A stretch of 64,000 bases of DNA from Prochlorococcus sp. AG-347-K18 (GTDB lineage Bacteria > Cyanobacteriota > Cyanobacteriia > PCC-6307 > Cyanobiaceae), in contig QCCF01000002.1 of assembly GCA_003281365.1 (NCBI GenBank), positions 205,709 to 269,708 of the forward strand, written 5' to 3'. Numbering within the stretch: the first letter of the stretch is position 1; each line of letters begins with the position of its first letter. Positions 49,604-57,783 of the stretch are shown piece after piece. Under the pieces are notes generated by a model. It searched no databases. It had not been told where the DNA came from and saw only the letters and a program-made list of their open reading frames with translations. Position numbers and translations under genes: made by a program.

Positions 49604-50938
49604 ATGAAGGGTTTTGGGCAAGAGGACAAATCTAAAATAAAAAAAAAAGATAAATTAAATAATAAGCTCTCCAAAGAAGAAATCATTCATAAAGCATTGA
49701 AGTTACATTCAAAAGGACAATTAAAAGAAGCAGCAATTTATTATCAATATTTTATAAGTCAAGGATTTCAAGATGGTAATGTTTTTTCAAACTATGGAGC
49801 AATATTAAGAAGTTTCAAGAAATTTAAACAAGCTGAAAAAATTTTAAGAAAAGCAATAGAAGTTGCTCCATATTTGGCAATTGCATATTCCAATTTGGGT
49901 AATACATTATATGATGTTGGCAAACTTAAAGAAGCAGAGAAATTTCTAATAAAAGCAATAGATATTGACCCCTATTATGCAATGTCATATTTTAACCTAG
50001 GGAATGTTTTGAGAGATCTTGGCAAACTTAAAGAAGCAGAGAAATTTCTAAGAAAAGCAATAGAACTTAAACCTGGAGATGAAATTATTGAAGCTAATTT
50101 GATAAATTTATTAACTTTATTTAAACCAGAAAAAGTAAACTACAATTTATTCAATATAAATGAAGAATATAAATTTATAAATATTGGTATAAGAGAAGAT
50201 AATAATATTAGTGATCAAAGAGCGATAAGGATTTATATGCTAGGACTTGATATTTATAAAAAATATAATTTAAATTTAGAAACTCCCTTTTCGCAAATCT
50301 ATAGAAAAAATGAAAAAAATTTAAATTGTAAGCGCCATATGCTTATTTTTAATGAGCACAAAATAATACCTGAATTTTGTTTTGAATGTTATAAGGTTCA
50401 AGTTGAAGTTGATTCAGTAATTGAGTTAATAAAACTGTTTTTAGTTTTTAATTCATTTAAATGTGAAAATACAAGAAAATGCATGGTGGAGACTAGGAAA
50501 GATGTGTCAGGTTTTTATAAGGGATTAATTTATTGTTCCGGTTTAAAAGAAGCATTAAAAGTATCTGAAGCAATAAATATTGCAATCAAAAAACATCTTA
50601 GAACTGATCTCAAATCTAATATTAAAAGAGGTTGTTCAGAGTATGCATTAGAGTTCCCAGAATATAAGGAAATAAGACTATCAGGCGATCAACCAATGGA
50701 CTACAAAAAAGATTGGTTAGAAATAGAAAGGGAATTCGATAAAAGTAATAATGATTGGGGTAAATCGACCCCTAATATTGATGGTTTTAATTTAAATAAT
50801 TTTCTTGTAATGAGAAATTGGTTAGCATATGCAAGAAAAATAGGTGATAAAAGTGTAATTAAAATTACAAATGAAGAAATTAGAGGATCACAAGAAATAA
50901 AGAATTTGAATAGAAGTTTCTCATCAAAGATGAAATGA
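49604..50938 (+). CDS. TPR repeat protein, paralogue of the upstream gene's N-terminus
   Basis: 444 aa. The start MKGFGQEDKSKIKKK parallels MQGFGERRKPYKKKN of the previous gene. The block KALKLHSKGQLKEAAIYYQYFISQGF and four TPRs follow (to about residue 165). The C-terminal ~280 residues have no sulfotransferase motif and no domain I recognise; they contain scattered Cys (CKRHM, CFECYK, CENTRKC). An enzyme or binding domain acting on a TPR-bound partner is possible. Confidence 0.7.
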   Translation: MKGFGQEDKSKIKKKDKLNNKLSKEEIIHKALKLHSKGQLKEAAIYYQYFISQGFQDGNVFSNYGAILRSFKKFKQAEKILRKAIEVAPYLAIAYSNLGNTLYDVGKLKEAEKFLIKAIDIDPYYAMSYFNLGNVLRDLGKLKEAEKFLRKAIELKPGDEIIEANLINLLTLFKPEKVNYNLFNINEEYKFINIGIREDNNISDQRAIRIYMLGLDIYKKYNLNLETPFSQIYRKNEKNLNCKRHMLIFNEHKIIPEFCFECYKVQVEVDSVIELIKLFLVFNSFKCENTRKCMVETRKDVSGFYKGLIYCSGLKEALKVSEAINIAIKKHLRTDLKSNIKRGCSEYALEFPEYKEIRLSGDQPMDYKKDWLEIEREFDKSNNDWGKSTPNIDGFNLNNFLVMRNWLAYARKIGDKSVIKITNEEIRGSQEIKNLNRSFSSKMK

Positions 50939-51038
50939 GAAATTAATTATCTTTTGAATCTAAAAGTAGTGTAAGTAAAACCACCAAGCAATAAAATACT
51001 TAATATTCCAAAAGTAACTGCTATGCCAAAAATAAAGA

Positions 51039-51179
51039 CTATTTATTTATAAAAATATAAGACGAATATAAATAAAGTAAAAAGATTCCAATAGCTATAT
51101 AACTTGCATAAATAAGAAAGTTTCTAATTTTAAATAATTTAAATTCTTTTAATTTCTGCTCGTCTTTTTTTGTATTCAT
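51039..51179 (-). CDS. Small membrane protein
   Basis: 46 aa, MNTKKDEQKLKEFKLFKIRN then helix FLIYASYIAIGIFLLYLYSS. Start overlaps the previous stop (ATGA). Second gene of a micro-operon of membrane peptides. Confidence 0.58.
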   Translation of the reverse strand: MNTKKDEQKLKEFKLFKIRNFLIYASYIAIGIFLLYLYSSYIFINK

Positions 51180-51292
51180 TTAAGTCCTTTTTTATTTCTA
51201 GCAGTATTACCTTTTGCCCTTAATACTAATGTTATTGTTAACGCAGCACTAAGAATTATAAAATCAATCAAAAGATGGGATGAAATATTCAT
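51176..51292 (-). CDS. Small membrane peptide
   Basis: 38 aa, MNISSHLLIDFIILSAALTI then TLVLRAKGNTARNKKGLK. One transmembrane helix plus a basic tail. Overlaps the next gene by 4 bp, a good sign of real translation. Confidence 0.58.
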   Translation of the reverse strand: MNISSHLLIDFIILSAALTITLVLRAKGNTARNKKGLK

Positions 51293-51407
51293 CAGTTTAT
51301 CAAAGAAAAAATAAGAGTAATTAACCTTTCAGCAAAATATCTTTTTTTCATGCAAATAAGAGGGCTTGATAAAGTTGAGTTTAGCTTACTATCAATCAAA
51401 AAATTCT

Positions 51408-51475
51408 TACGGAGGAAGGGGCTAAGGTTAGCCCCCTTGGTGAAACTCTTCCAAAGAAACACCGTTTTAATTTTA
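51408..51475 (+). ncRNA. Compact hairpin-rich element, possible small RNA
   Basis: AAGGGGCTAA and TTAGCCCC(C)TT (51416-51438) form a strong hairpin. GGAAG/CTTCC-type and ACGG/CCGT complements lie outside it, the last followed by TTTTAATTTT. The core AAGGTTAGCCCC echoes AAGGTTAACCCC of candidate A. No ORF inside. Confidence 0.4.
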
Positions 51476-51524
51476 CTTTGAAAGGTGTAATTTTAAACAA
51501 ATAGATAAACTAATAATTAATAAT

Positions 51525-51863
51525 TTAACCTGTAAACCCCATTTTCTGTTCGGATGCCATTAATGACCCAACTAACTTGTGCTCAGCAACTTTTTCTTCA
51601 TCGGTCATAACTGGTTTAATATCAAAATCTATATCAAATTTAACTTTCCAAGGAGCAAAGTGTTCTGTCATTTTTATACCTGAGGATGCTTGGACAATAA
51701 TATAAACATTATTCGAATAGGAAGCATGATATCTTCCCATAACTTTGAATCCCTCAAAATCATCATTCAAAGTTCCAGCTTCAATAACTTTTAAAAATAG
51801 ATCGTAAGCTGCACCCATTAAAGCAACATTTTTAAAAGTTGCGGTAACTAAATAAGTATTCAT
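51525..51863 (-). CDS. DUF3303-like small protein
   Basis: 112 aa, MNTYLVTATFKNVALMGAAY, then GRYHASYSNNVYIIVQASSG and HFAPWKVKFDIDFDIKPVMTDEE. The layout resembles DUF3303, a dimeric ferredoxin-like fold common in cyanobacteria. Substrate unknown; it may be a monooxygenase-fold sensor. Confidence 0.6.
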   Translation of the reverse strand: MNTYLVTATFKNVALMGAAYDLFLKVIEAGTLNDDFEGFKVMGRYHASYSNNVYIIVQASSGIKMTEHFAPWKVKFDIDFDIKPVMTDEEKVAEHKLVGSLMASEQKMGFTG

Positions 51864-51906
51864 CGAATTTGTAATTTTAAATATTTATAGGAGATGGCAT
51901 TTAAAA

Positions 51907-52092
51907 TTGAGTGAAAAGTTATGGAATGAATACTCTTTCCCAAACTTCGCACTTTCTCGAGGCTTAATCAATAAGAATTTAAATAAATTTTTAAGGAATT
52001 TTTTTTTTGGGTTATTTTTGTATAATAGGGTTACAAGACTTAAGTTATATCAATTGATTCAGTATTTTTGCTCATTGATGTATTGGCTCTAA
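51907..52092 (+). CDS. Doubtful ORF, possibly decayed
   Basis: 61 codons from TTG. The first half (SEKLWNEYSFPNFALSRGLI) is protein-like; beyond a T10 run the composition becomes Leu/Phe/Tyr noise, as if frameshifted. No conserved domain. The rest of 51864-52400 shows no other gene. Confidence 0.28.
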   Translation: MSEKLWNEYSFPNFALSRGLINKNLNKFLRNFFFGLFLYNRVTRLKLYQLIQYFCSLMYWL

Positions 52093-52406
52093 TAATAATA
52101 CTATTATCAATGAATTAAGAATGCTCTTTTTTGAAAAAATTAATTAAAATTCTGAAATCATTCAAGCGTAGAATTGATATTCTCAGTGCTGAGACTCAAT
52201 TAAGATTTATATTGGAAAGTTAATAATTGGATCTCTGCATTGTCTTATCTATTTTTTCTATCATTTATTTTATTACTTTAAGGAGTTACTCGTATTTAAA
52301 TTTTTTTATTCTTTAAGGGGTTTTATAAGTAAAGAACTATGTTGAAATTGAAGTTTACTTTCACATAAGTGTTGACTTCTAAGTATAAATACGATAATTA
52401 TAGATT

Positions 52407-52420
52407 GTAGAAAATGCTAC
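52407..52420 (+). promoter_or_regulatory. GTA-N8-TAC palindrome before the 33-aa peptide gene
   Basis: GTAGAAAATGCTAC differs by one base from the NtcA-type site before the hli gene. No TA-N3-T lies at the usual 22-24 bp, and the repeat extends to TTGTAG/CTACAA, so it could instead be a hairpin in the RNA leader. Confidence 0.45.
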
Positions 52421-52505
52421 AAAAATCGTCCGATCTACTATTCGATAGACCGCAGTTCGACTCAAGCCATAGGACGGGGACTCGAGCAAATTTAGGAGCT
52501 GTATC
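52421..52505 (+). ncRNA. Structured leader of the 33-aa peptide gene
   Basis: A GC-richer 85-base stretch in AT-rich DNA. CGTCC (52427-52431) can pair with GGACG (52472-52476), enclosing CTAT-TCG-ATAG and further stems, and AGGAG sits before the ATG. The arrangement recalls leaders of the glutamine-riboswitch/downstream-peptide class and the Prochlorococcus RNA Yfr6, which I remember as encoding a ~33-aa peptide. Identity not verified. Confidence 0.5.
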
Positions 52506-52607
52506 ATGGTTAACATGTATTTTAATGGAAAGTCATTTGTATATTGCAAGAAAAGAGAAGAAAAGATAATAAAACTTACCTATAGAGGTTCAAGTTATTT
52601 GAGATAA
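52506..52607 (+). CDS. 33-aa peptide with DUF4278-like LTYRG motif
   Basis: MVNMYFNGKSFVYCKKREEK then IIKLTYRGSSYLR. The KLTYRG.SY ending is the core of DUF4278, small cyanobacterial proteins often behind regulatory leaders. An AGGAG ribosome site precedes the ATG. Role unknown; nitrogen-linked regulation is suggested by the GTA-N8-TAC element. Confidence 0.66.
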   Translation: MVNMYFNGKSFVYCKKREEKIIKLTYRGSSYLR

Positions 52608-52805
52608 AATAGCGAAGCATTTATTTTGTTTGAAAATTATTGACCGGCATCAAATTTATTTATATCTAAGTTTCGTTTGATACTTCATAAGAATAACTTA
52701 TGATAAAAATAGTTTTTTCCTATTTGAAAATTTATTGATTCGTATATTTTGTAACGAGAAACCAACTCTAGAATAATTAATTTATTATCAATTATTATTA
52801 AGACT

Positions 52806-52862
52806 ATGCAACCTATCTCTGAAGAGCTTTATAAAAAAATTGTTGATAGTTCAAAAAAATGA
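52806..52862 (+). CDS. Very short ORF, coupled to the next
   Basis: 18 aa, MQPISEELYKKIVDSSKK. Its stop overlaps the ATG of a 24-aa ORF (52859-52933, MRKLLIALLALDIGISLSNV..) that looks like a bare signal peptide. The coupling is suggestive, but both are too short to trust. Confidence 0.25.
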   Translation: MQPISEELYKKIVDSSKK

Positions 52863-52933
52863 GAAAATTACTAATTGCTTTGTTAGCTTTAGATATAGGA
52901 ATTAGTCTTTCTAATGTGTATGTTTTTTCCTGA

Positions 52934-53415
52934 TTATCTTATAAATTAGCTAATAAAGGACAAATTAATTTTTTAAATCTTATAAAGGTGAATCTTGATC
53001 TCGTGTAGATCTTGTTATCTAATAAATTGAAAAAACATTATTTACTTTTTTAAAATACAAGGTTTATTATGTTCGCCATTGTTTGGTTTTCCTTTAAAAG
53101 TAAATTTTGAAACCGAAGTAAAGTATCACATTAATATTTCCCACTTAAAAATATGCTGGGTTTATTTTGGATATTTTTTTATTTTTCTGCACTCCATTAA
53201 TAAAAATGAAAATTTAAGTTGCATTATTTATATAAAAAGTAAGCAATTTTTTTCGTGATCCCAAACTCATTTAATAACAAAATGATTGTTGCTTTAATCA
53301 GTTACAAAGAAAGAGAAGTGGTATCCCTTTAATTTTTAAATATAGCTTTTTAACTAGATAAACTTAATTTAGAACAAAAAAATCGCTAGAATAGTCAAAC
53401 CTTATAATATCCATA
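52934..53415. other. Gene-free AT-rich stretch
   Basis: I see no convincing ORF, strong hairpin or repeat here. Confidence 0.5.
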
Positions 53416-53547
53416 ATGCAGAACAAATTAAATTCATTCAACACATTATTACCTTTTGGTAAAAAAATTAAAAAATATTTGCCATTTTTTATTGGATTTA
53501 AATTATTAACATTTACTGGTTTTCTTACTTACATTATTAATCGTTAG
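53416..53547 (+). CDS. Small membrane protein
   Basis: 43 aa, MQNKLNSFNTLLPFGKKIKKY then hydrophobic LPFFIGFKLLTFTGFLTYII. Basic N-terminus and one helix. No family known to me. Confidence 0.5.
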   Translation: MQNKLNSFNTLLPFGKKIKKYLPFFIGFKLLTFTGFLTYIINR

Positions 53548-53652
53548 AATAATATTAATCTTCATTTATAATTTTCTGATGTACTCACAAAAATCTAGAC
53601 GATATTAAAAAAATTTCATGTAATTAAAAATATTTAATTAAATATAAATCTA

Positions 53653-53847
53653 ATGAATAAAGAAGAACGAACAAGAAAATTCAAGTCTATGTCTAGTAGT
53701 GAGAGAAAGGCATTGATCCTAAAGAAAATGAAAGCGATGGGATTAGAAGTAGGGAGTGGAATATCTAATAAGAAATATGATAATAAAGAGGTTTATGAAT
53801 TAATTCATATTGCTAATTGCTTCCCAGAATTAAGAGAGAAAAAATAA
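53653..53847 (+). CDS. Small basic protein
   Basis: 64 aa, MNKEERTRKFKSMSSSERKA then LILKKMKAMGLEVGSGISNK and KEVYELIHIANCFPELREKK. Helical and Lys-rich, soluble. Nucleic-acid binding is conceivable from charge only. Confidence 0.6.
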   Translation: MNKEERTRKFKSMSSSERKALILKKMKAMGLEVGSGISNKKYDNKEVYELIHIANCFPELREKK

Positions 53848-53949
53848 ATAAAAATCATTATTAACTTTTAATTATTTAGTAAATAAATTTTTTTTGGTGT
53901 TAGATGCTCTAATTATTAAATTATTTATGGAAATTAGATGTTTAATTAT

Positions 53950-54126
53950 TTATGATTTTGACTTTCTAGTTCCACCATAGGAATATTTTTTTTGTTTTGA
54001 AATGATCTCCCAACATTCTTTACAACTAAAAATCCATTTTGGATGAATTTTTGATTTAACCCTTTAATGAATACTATCAGGCCTATGACATAAACTACAA
54101 TTTTTTATTAATTTAGAATTTTTCAT
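53950..54126 (-). pseudogene. Small zinc-ribbon-like protein interrupted by TAA
   Basis: The frame MKNSKLIKNCSLCHRPDSIH is followed by TAA, then continues RVKSKIHPKWIFSCKECWEI and ISKQKKYSYGGTRKSKS to its own stop. The two CxxC knuckles (CSLC, CKEC) lie on opposite sides of the stop and would make one zinc site in a 58-residue protein. A TAT/TAC to TAA change explains it. Readthrough cannot be excluded. Confidence 0.65.
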
Positions 54127-54409
54127 TGAAAAAGCGTTGAATATAAAAATAATTAAAATTAGGAATATGCACTGATTATCTTTTTCAAATAGTTATATCA
54201 ATGAGTAGAAAAATTTTGCTTATTCTAATATTTATAATTTTAAATAGCTATTTTTTTGTTTAAAGATTATCTGCAAATTAAAAGCACAATAAGCAAATTA
54301 ATTCGTTTTAGCTAAAAATCCAATCATTATACATGTTGTTTTGAACTTTAAAAAGAAACCCACAGATTTAATCTGGTGAATCTTAATATAAAAAAAAATT
54401 TTTAAAACA

Positions 54410-54553
54410 TTGAACATTTATTTATTTTGGATATTATTCTTAGCTCTTTGGGCTACTGTTCCTTTAATGATCCTCAAGGGCAAACCAGATGAATCCCCCA
54501 AAATTCAGACTTCTCCAGAAGTCAAAGCAAAGAAAAAAGGGTGGTTTAAATAG
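54410..54553 (+). CDS. Small membrane protein (TTG start)
   Basis: 47 aa, (M)NIYLFWILFLALWATVPLMI then LKGKPDESPKIQTSPEVKAK and KKGWFK. One N-terminal helix and a soluble basic tail. No in-frame ATG early enough, so TTG is assumed. Confidence 0.55.
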   Translation: MNIYLFWILFLALWATVPLMILKGKPDESPKIQTSPEVKAKKKGWFK

Positions 54554-55016
54554 TTTTTTGATATTAATAAAAATTAGTTTAAAGTTTAACAATCGTTTAA
54601 ATTGTTATTGTAATTCTAGATTTAGTTTTAATTACTCCAATATCTAAAAAAGATGGAAGAAATATAAAATTTATTTTTGGAATTTCTGGAGGACGAGAAA
54701 AAAACTAATGTTGAACTATATGTTGTTAAATGGTTTATTGGTTAAAAAATTGAGGATAAATACGCTGTAATGTATATAGGATAAATTGGTATGAAATTTT
54801 AGCTAGTTTTCATATTGACGTTTAAAAAATAAATATCTAGAAAGGCATGAGATAAATTCAAAAAATATTCTTAATAAAAAAAAAATTAAAAAATAAAAAT
54901 TTTAAACTACAAAAAGAATTTGTAAATATTGGAGGCTTCAACACAAGTTTTATCTATGGAAAACATCAATTTGTTATGGTTTTTTATTGATTATGTTGAT
55001 TTTGTATATAAAAAGA
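54554..55016 (+). pseudogene. Decayed coding remnants
   Basis: Between 54600 and 54710 a start-less frame reads DLVLITPISKKDGRNIKFIF then GISGGREKN. From 54709 another frame reads VELYVVKWFIG-stop-KIEDKYAVMYIG-stop. These protein-like pieces broken by stops suggest a degraded gene. The rest of the gap shows nothing. Confidence 0.35.
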
Positions 55017-56285
55017 TTATGTAGAACTTGATTTTCTTAGGTAATAAATTCCACCTCCTAAAGATAATAAGACAGGTAGCCATGCAGCAAAAATTGGACT
55101 TAATAAACCTTTTACTCCAAATGAACTGAATACGAATGACATCACATAATAAATTAAAATAAGAATCACGCTTAATCCGAATCCCTGACTTTTTGAGGAT
55201 CTTAAATTAGATTTAGATCCTAAACTGCTTCCTATTAGACCAAATACTAAGCATGCAAAAGGTAGAGTAAATTTTTCTTGAATGCGAACTTGTATCCTTC
55301 TTATTTCTTTAAGATTTCCAGTTCTTTTATATATCTTTTCAGCCTGTAAAGCTTGTTTCAAAGTCATTTCGTTGGCATCTCTAGGAACTTTTGCCAACTC
55401 CATAGGGCCCTCTACAAATGGATATGTATATTCTTTAAAGTTAATATTCGTAGTTTGTCCGCTTGGTGCTATAGATACAATACTTCCTTCATAAAATATC
55501 CAAGAAGAGTTTTTCTTATCAAATCTCGCAGTATTTGCCTTCAAAATCTGTTGAAAATCTTCTCTAGAAAAATCCAATACTGTAACACCCTGCATAATGT
55601 TGTTTTCATACCATGAAGCATAAAATATATGAGTAAGGAAAGTATTTGTTTTTGTTGGTTTTTTAGTTGAAGAATTTATTCTAGAGCCATATCGTGAAAA
55701 CATGATATTATCTTTTCCTGTTTCACTGCTAAAAGAACTTCCGATTCCTGCTCTTAATGTTGTTTCAGCCAACTTGTTACTTGCAGGAACTAAATTATCA
55801 TTAAAGTAAAAAGTCAATCCTGTCATGAATATTGAAAGGGCTATGGCAGGAGAAATAATACGTGAAGTTTTAATTCCCAAAGATTTCAGAGCTAACAATT
55901 CAGAATTGCTTGATAGTTTCCCATAGGCTAATAGAGTAGATAATAAAACTGCCATTGGGAATGATAAAACTAAAAAGCTAGGCAAACTAAAAAAAAGAAC
56001 TTTTAAAGCTAAAAATAAAGGTAAACCAAATTCAACTATTTTCCTGATGAGATCAAACATTACCCCTACAGATAATGAGATAACAGTAAAAGCAGATATA
56101 GCAAATATCATAGGAGGTATTATTTGTCCCAATAACCATCTATCTATTAAGGGGATTGCATACCAAGGAGTAATAATCTTATTTATGGTTGTTCTAATTA
56201 GTGATTGATTTGAAAGTTTCAAAAGTAATTTATTTAATATGAAATGCCTTCTTGCATTATAAAATATCAATGATTTAGAGACCAA
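55017..56285 (-). CDS. LptF/LptG family permease (YjgP/YjgQ)
   Basis: 422-aa inner-membrane component of the lipopolysaccharide exporter. N-terminal IPLIDRWLLGQIIPPMIFAISAFTVISL and LPSFLVLSFPMAVLLSTLLAYGKLSSNSELLALKSLG (the coupling-helix region) are diagnostic; a periplasmic jellyroll-like middle and three C-terminal helices (near 345, 370, 400) follow. Cyanobacteria usually carry a single such protein. A later Met may be the true start, since the first ~40 residues are weakly conserved in character. Confidence 0.88.
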   Translation of the reverse strand: MVSKSLIFYNARRHFILNKLLLKLSNQSLIRTTINKIITPWYAIPLIDRWLLGQIIPPMIFAISAFTVISLSVGVMFDLIRKIVEFGLPLFLALKVLFFSLPSFLVLSFPMAVLLSTLLAYGKLSSNSELLALKSLGIKTSRIISPAIALSIFMTGLTFYFNDNLVPASNKLAETTLRAGIGSSFSSETGKDNIMFSRYGSRINSSTKKPTKTNTFLTHIFYASWYENNIMQGVTVLDFSREDFQQILKANTARFDKKNSSWIFYEGSIVSIAPSGQTTNINFKEYTYPFVEGPMELAKVPRDANEMTLKQALQAEKIYKRTGNLKEIRRIQVRIQEKFTLPFACLVFGLIGSSLGSKSNLRSSKSQGFGLSVILILIYYVMSFVFSSFGVKGLLSPIFAAWLPVLLSLGGGIYYLRKSSST

Positions 56286-56406
56286 TGTAAAATTGTTAGT
56301 TAAGAATGTTTTTTTTATTTAATATCTAAAAAAAAATTTAAAAATTATTTATTAATATTTGCTGTCAAACAGAAAATTTGGTTTATTAAAAAAAAAGAGC
56401 AAATTA

Positions 56407-56526
56407 ATGAAAAATAAATCTATATTAAAGGAATGTAAGTGTATGCACTGCCAACAAAAATTAGAGCAGATTAATCGTTCAAGATTATATTGGCATAAAT
56501 TAATTTTAAGTAAAAACTTAATTTAG
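56407..56526 (+). CDS. Small CxC/CxxC peptide
   Basis: 39 aa, MKNKSILKECKCMHCQQKLE then QINRSRLYWHKLILSKNLI. C-x-C-x2-C near the N-terminus plus a His further on could bind a metal. May be a short relic of a zinc-ribbon protein. Confidence 0.45.
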   Translation: MKNKSILKECKCMHCQQKLEQINRSRLYWHKLILSKNLI

Positions 56527-56884
56527 ATTCTTTAGTAAATTTTTTAAGATTAAACGCTATTTATTAACTAATTACTGAGTTTCTAAAATATATTTTTGAA
56601 TAGAAAAAATAAGATGGCACAAACCTTCTAGAATTAGTTTTATTAACTTTAAATTTATTTAGTTTTTTTGATTCTTTTTGTATATTCTATTTTCTCGATT
56701 TAACAGAAAAAGTATTATCAAAATACATGAAGGTATGAGAATGAAATCTAAAGACATAAGATTGCTTATTTTATTTTCTATCTAGCAATGAATTATAACT
56801 TTGGCAGCAATCAAATTGGCTGAATTTTATCTCTAACAAAAAAAAATTTGAAGTATTTATTTTATTTGCTTTACTTTAAGAATT

Positions 56885-56985
56885 AAAAGAGCTTGCGAGT
56901 ATCCCCTAGCAAGCTCATGACGAACTAGTTAAATTCAGATTACCTGAGGTTAACCGGCTAAGCACTTCCTAAATGCTATATTCAT
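56885..56985 (-). ncRNA. Candidate small RNA B with terminator
   Basis: On the minus strand TAGGAAGTGCTTAGCCGGTT leads through AACCTCAGG to the terminator hairpin GAGCTTGC/GCAAGCTC (56889-56896 with 56909-56916), then TTTT. Shares AGGTTAACC and GCACT(T)CCTA (plus strand) with candidate A. The remaining gap from 56527 to 56880 shows nothing. Confidence 0.48.
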
Positions 56986-57087
56986 ATATTACTAAGTAAA
57001 ATTACTTACTGTGAGTATAAATGCTTATCACTTGTGAAACATTTATAAATTAGGTTTGAAGGGACAATTTAGTTTGATCATAAACTT

Positions 57088-57118
57088 TGACAAAATTGTC
57101 ATATACTTACGGGTAAGT
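57088..57118 (+). promoter_or_regulatory. Palindrome overlapping the -10 region of an hli gene
   Basis: TGACAA-AA-TTGTCA (57088-57101) directly abuts TATACT (57102-57107), a likely -10. The next bases ACTTAC-GG-GTAAGT form a second inverted repeat near the expected start. An operator for stress regulation of the hli gene at 57199 is plausible. Confidence 0.4.
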
Positions 57119-57198
57119 TCTTTCTAGAAAATTTTTTTGCCTTAGGTTTACATAAATTAATATTTGTGTTACGTTTATTAACAATTATTATTTATTAG

Positions 57199-57405
57199 AT
57201 GTCAAATTCAGGGGTTACGACAGAATCAGGCGGAAGACAAAATATGTTTCCTTCCGAGACTAGACCATACATTGATGAGTCTGTATCTTACGATGGATAT
57301 CCTCAAAACGCTGAAAAAGTTAATGGAAGATGGGCTATGGTTGGTTTCGTGGCATTACTTGGTGCTTATGTAACCACAGGACAAATAATTCCAGGAATTT
57401 TTTAA
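57199..57405 (+). CDS. hli: High-light-inducible protein (longer form)
   Basis: 68 aa. A polar N-terminal ~38 residues precede the HLIP core NAEKVNGRWAMVGFVALLGA then YVTTGQIIPGIF, with the E..NGR.AM chlorophyll-binding motif intact. Thylakoid single-helix protein for photoprotection. Longer N-terminus than the phage-like 35-46-aa hli genes nearby. Confidence 0.93.
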   Translation: MSNSGVTTESGGRQNMFPSETRPYIDESVSYDGYPQNAEKVNGRWAMVGFVALLGAYVTTGQIIPGIF

Positions 57406-57500
57406 ATTTCTAACCTTTTTAATACATTCAGATGATATCTAATTAATCCTTTACTTTAATACTCTGAATTATTATTTACGCCTTAGTTTCTAAACTACAA

Positions 57501-57638
57501 TTAATTAAAAATTTTCAAGTTTGAGTATAAAAAAAACCAAATAAACGTTAATGCATTGAGACCAAAAATTACGAAGAGAAATATATATGCAAATTTTTTC
57601 CCAATAAAGGCTGTATCAGGTTCAAGCTTTACCCTCAT
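57501..57638 (-). CDS. Small membrane protein
   Basis: 45 aa, MRVKLEPDTAFIGKKFAYIF then LFVIFGLNALTFIWFFLY. One long helix. Acidic/basic head and short tail. Function unknown; surrounded by hli genes. Confidence 0.55.
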   Translation of the reverse strand: MRVKLEPDTAFIGKKFAYIFLFVIFGLNALTFIWFFLYSNLKIFN

Positions 57639-57783
57639 GAAATCATCTAATTAATTTGATTAAGATATCATGATTTAAGCAATATTAAATGAGAAAAAAA
57701 GTTTAATTAATGTTTTATTTCATTGAATTATTTAATATTTAATTCTCTTTATGCGAATTGAGCTATTTTTGTTCAGGAAATTT

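Noticed and set aside
52090..52400. Search for tRNA genes at island borders (T-loop-like GTTCAAATC at 36373 and CAATTCGACCC at 42750)
   Set aside because: Neither can be folded into a cloverleaf with acceptor and anticodon stems; they fall in the variable middle of the EVE repeats. No tRNA was found anywhere in the window.
54204..54266. 20-codon ORF MSRKILLILIFIILNSYFFV
   Set aside because: Too short and of chance-like composition in AT-rich DNA.
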